Shown: positions 61,873 through 64,000 of the stretch, piece by piece
Numbering within the stretch: position 1 is the stretch's first letter
How the letters are laid out: each line of letters begins with the position of its first letter
Notes under the pieces: model-generated
Seen by the model: the letters and a program-made list of their open reading frames with translations, nothing else
Told to the model about the DNA's origin: nothing
Database searches by the model: none
Program-made: the position numbers and the translations under genes
Origin: CBDBND01 sp965207985
GTDB taxonomy: Bacteria > Pseudomonadota > Alphaproteobacteria > Rhodospirillales > Rhodospirillaceae
DNA length: 64,000 bases
Assembly: GCA_965207985.1 (NCBI GenBank)
Contig: CBDBND010000033.1
Span: 372,001-436,000, forward strand
Direction: 5' to 3'

Positions 61873-62037
61873 GGTGGACCCCTCATTGCTGACGTATCGC
61901 ACGAACCTCTCCTTACACCGTTCGCGGAACCGACACCTTGATTCGTCTCAATTGTGAAATGCCCCTTTCAGCCCCTGTACGGAACAGCCCGGCGGGGTGT
62001 ACCGTGAGCCTCAAGAATAAGGACAGGGAGGCACACG

Positions 62038-63876
62038 ATGACGGACCCTAAGCAGCCATATACCTTCATTGAAACCACGCGGCGCACCGCCCTTGGCATG
62101 ACCCTGGGCGGCGCCACCACGGCGCTTATGGGTCCCGGCGCTGCCTGGGCCGCCAGCCACGAAGGCGGCAACCGTGTTGTCCGCAAGGGCTTCGTCAACA
62201 CGTCTCACGGCCAGATGCATTATCGCGCTGCCGGGTCCGGTCCGCCGGTGATTCTCGTGCATGGCTCGCCCAGTTCGTCGCGTACCTACATTGATCTCAT
62301 AGAAAAGTTCTCCAACCAGTTCACGGTCATCGCTCTGGACACGGCGGGCTTCGGCAATTCCACCCCGCTCATGCCCGACGGTCAGCCGGAAATCACCGAC
62401 TTCGCCCGGGTGCTGGCGGAAACCATCGAAGCGCTTGGTATTGAACGCAGTGTTGTCTTCGGTTCGCACACCGGCGCCAAGATCACCCTGCAATACACCG
62501 TCGATCATCCCGACCGGGTGGCGGGACTGGTCATGGATGGCCTGTCCATTCCGCCGGGCCCCATCGACTACGTGTGGATCAGGAACTACCTGACCCCGTT
62601 TACCATCAATGAAGACGGCAGCTTCATCGCTTACGAATGGACCCGGGGAAAGGACTTCGGCCGTAACTTCCCCTGGTATGACAAGTCACCGGCAACGCGC
62701 AACAACAGCACCGACCCCGACGCCGCAAGCATGCACAATGCGCGCATCGACATTTTTTCATCCGGGCCCAACTACGTTCTTGGCTACGGCGCGGCCATGC
62801 GCTACCGGGCCGTACCCGTGCTGCGTCAACTTACCGTGCCGACGGTGCTGATGGCCATCGAACCGGATCCCTTGTACGTGCATCTCGACTATGTGCCCAA
62901 CGATGTCCCCGACGTCATTTCCATCGAACGACTCACGGCGGACCGGGAAATCCAGCGGGCGCGGTGGCGGACCCTGTTCGGTGAATACGGTGCGGCTTTA
63001 GGTGACTCCAATTTCAATCCACCCGACCCGTTGGCGGATCCCAAACCGGGGAGTGAATTCACCAACGGTTATGTCATGCACGACCATGGCCAGACTCTGG
63101 TTCGCCGCGTCGGTCCGGTTCATGGCAGTGGTGGCCGTCCGTTATTGGTTCTGCCCGATGTGCCCGGCGGCTCCAGCGCCTATGACTTGCTGTTACGCAC
63201 CCTTGCCCAGGACCGGCCGGTGTTCGCCATCGACCTACCGGGAACGGGCGACTCTGATCCGCTTGAAAACGGAGACTCAGGCAACGCTGTCACCGATCAC
63301 ATCGCCAATGTCATTGACGGTCTTAGCCTCGATCAGCCCGACGTGCTGGGCATCAACGTGTCCACGCCCTTGGCCATCGCCTTGGCCGTACGGCATCCCG
63401 ACAAAGTCCATGATTTGATTCTGGACGGCGCCCTTCTTGCTGACCGCCGCCAGCGCAACGACCTGCGCGATAACTACGCCCCCGACCTCGAACCTCTGCG
63501 TGGCGGTGGCCATCTTTCCGAGCTCTGGCACATGTTCCGCGACGGGGAGTTCAAATGGCCCTGGTACGACCGCTCCCGCGAAGCCATCCGCTGGGTCAAC
63601 CCGAACCTGGACGGCGTGCGCTTCTACAATCGTTTGGTCGACACCATGAAACAGCTCGACCACTACAACGAGACCGCGCGCGCAGCCTTTGGCGTCAATG
63701 CGGAACGGCTGCTGGCGGATGTGGAGCAGCCCGTGCTGGCGTTTCATCGCGACCGGGACCCGCAATACCAATGGGGCGAGGACGCCGCGCGCATCGCCGC
63801 CAACGGTAGCGTGCAGAACCGCCCGGAAAGCGACGTCACCTTCGCCCACCAGGTGTTGCGGTTTTTAAGCAGCTGA
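62038..63876 (+). CDS. Tat-exported double alpha/beta-hydrolase-fold protein
   Basis: A 612-aa protein with an export signal (TTRRTALGMTLGGATTALMG) and two alpha/beta-hydrolase domains. Domain 1: VILVHGSPSSSRTYIDLI, ALDTAGFGNSTPL and the elbow VVFGSHTGAKITLQ. Domain 2: LLVLPDVPGGSSAYDLL, AIDLPGTGDSDPL and the elbow VLGINVSTPLAIAL. The nucleophile positions are histidine and asparagine, not serine, so classical esterase activity is unlikely. The product resembles the double hydrolase at 30128 only in fold and duplication. Confidence 0.82.
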   Translation: MTDPKQPYTFIETTRRTALGMTLGGATTALMGPGAAWAASHEGGNRVVRKGFVNTSHGQMHYRAAGSGPPVILVHGSPSSSRTYIDLIEKFSNQFTVIALDTAGFGNSTPLMPDGQPEITDFARVLAETIEALGIERSVVFGSHTGAKITLQYTVDHPDRVAGLVMDGLSIPPGPIDYVWIRNYLTPFTINEDGSFIAYEWTRGKDFGRNFPWYDKSPATRNNSTDPDAASMHNARIDIFSSGPNYVLGYGAAMRYRAVPVLRQLTVPTVLMAIEPDPLYVHLDYVPNDVPDVISIERLTADREIQRARWRTLFGEYGAALGDSNFNPPDPLADPKPGSEFTNGYVMHDHGQTLVRRVGPVHGSGGRPLLVLPDVPGGSSAYDLLLRTLAQDRPVFAIDLPGTGDSDPLENGDSGNAVTDHIANVIDGLSLDQPDVLGINVSTPLAIALAVRHPDKVHDLILDGALLADRRQRNDLRDNYAPDLEPLRGGGHLSELWHMFRDGEFKWPWYDRSREAIRWVNPNLDGVRFYNRLVDTMKQLDHYNETARAAFGVNAERLLADVEQPVLAFHRDRDPQYQWGEDAARIAANGSVQNRPESDVTFAHQVLRFLSS

Positions 63877-63885
63877 ATATGCGAT

Positions 63886-64000
63886 CTACGCTGGTTCGAT
63901 GTTCTGATTGACCCGGAAGAAGTTGTCGGGGTCGTACGTGGCTTTAACTTTAGCCAATCGTGCGTAGTTCTCACCGTAAGACGCCTTCACCCGTGCGCTG
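63886..64000 (-). CDS. FAD-linked oxidoreductase (BBE domain), C-terminus only
   Basis: The minus strand from the window edge to TAG 63886-63888 encodes YGENYARLAKVKATYDPDNF then FRVNQNIEPA. This is the C-terminal berberine/berberine-like signature (Y-G-x-N-Y-x-R-L-x-x-x-K-x-x-Y-D-P-x-N-x-F) of FAD-dependent oxidases. The rest lies beyond the window. It is convergent with the double hydrolase. Confidence 0.85.
   Translation of the reverse strand, partial: SARVKASYGENYARLAKVKATYDPDNFFRVNQNIEPA

Overview
The window looks like the chromosome of a free-living Gram-negative bacterium, most likely an alphaproteobacterium related to the Rhodospirillales. Signs are many Tat-type (twin-arginine) and Sec signal peptides, a TRAP transporter, a PspF/PspABC envelope-stress locus with a sigma-54 promoter, a BarA-like hybrid kinase, and receiver proteins carrying a YVGP(E/D)R motif after the receiver domain. 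This assignment is inference from gene content only. I saw no rRNA, tRNA, CRISPR array or replication origin.

Regions. (1) 1-6.2 kb: two unrecognised genes, a pair of overlapping secreted amidohydrolases (one with all metal ligands lost), an orphan peptide-type substrate-binding protein, a six-helix membrane protein and a truncated SnoaL-like gene. (2) 6.2-7.2 kb: a scar of at least three IS pieces. (3) 7.3-23 kb: an accessory region with five divergent DUF1838 paralogs in three minus-strand operons. They sit with a flavin amine oxidase, two decayed FAD_binding_2-type flavoproteins, a CpcT/CpeT-like protein, a nitrilase-fold protein lacking its cysteine, a CHRD protein and a beta-propeller-like gene split by a cleanly inserted IS630 element. 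A membrane LytTR regulator is divergent from the first operon. (4) 23.3-32 kb: a six-gene plus-strand operon with a DUF1592/1588/1585 lipoprotein (CxxCH), two tandem DUF1552 proteins, a Yx(FWY)xxD repeat protein, an unknown secreted protein and a double alpha/beta hydrolase. (5) 32-36.3 kb: a methyltransferase and pspF, divergent from a psp operon with two PspB copies and a GIY-YIG-like gene, ending in a strong terminator. (6) 36.3-40.3 kb: TPR protein, RraA-like protein, second orphan substrate-binding protein. (7) 40.5-48.1 kb: an AmmeMemoRadiSam locus bracketed by two paralogous receiver-domain proteins, then a TRAP transporter. (8) 48.1-49.7 kb: an IS66 fragment fused to a DUF4338/DruA domain, and a small secreted protein. 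(9) 49.9-55.3 kb: a single-domain response regulator divergent from a nucleotidase-fold pseudoenzyme followed by a hybrid histidine kinase. (10) 55.4-64 kb: amidohydrolase, intradiol dioxygenase, two tandem M24 peptidase-like proteins, small genes, a second double alpha/beta hydrolase, and the C-terminus of a berberine-bridge-type oxidoreductase.

How the genes fit together: most products appear to be exported or membrane proteins. The DUF1838-flavoenzyme association recurs in separate operons and is the best candidate for an undescribed pathway; part of it has decayed through IS insertion, small duplications and deletions. A second theme is the number of enzyme-fold proteins whose canonical catalytic residues are replaced (amidohydrolase, nitrilase, alpha/beta hydrolase, nucleotidase, RraA, GIY-YIG). 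Several stand beside an intact relative or a signalling protein, which suggests binding or sensing roles.
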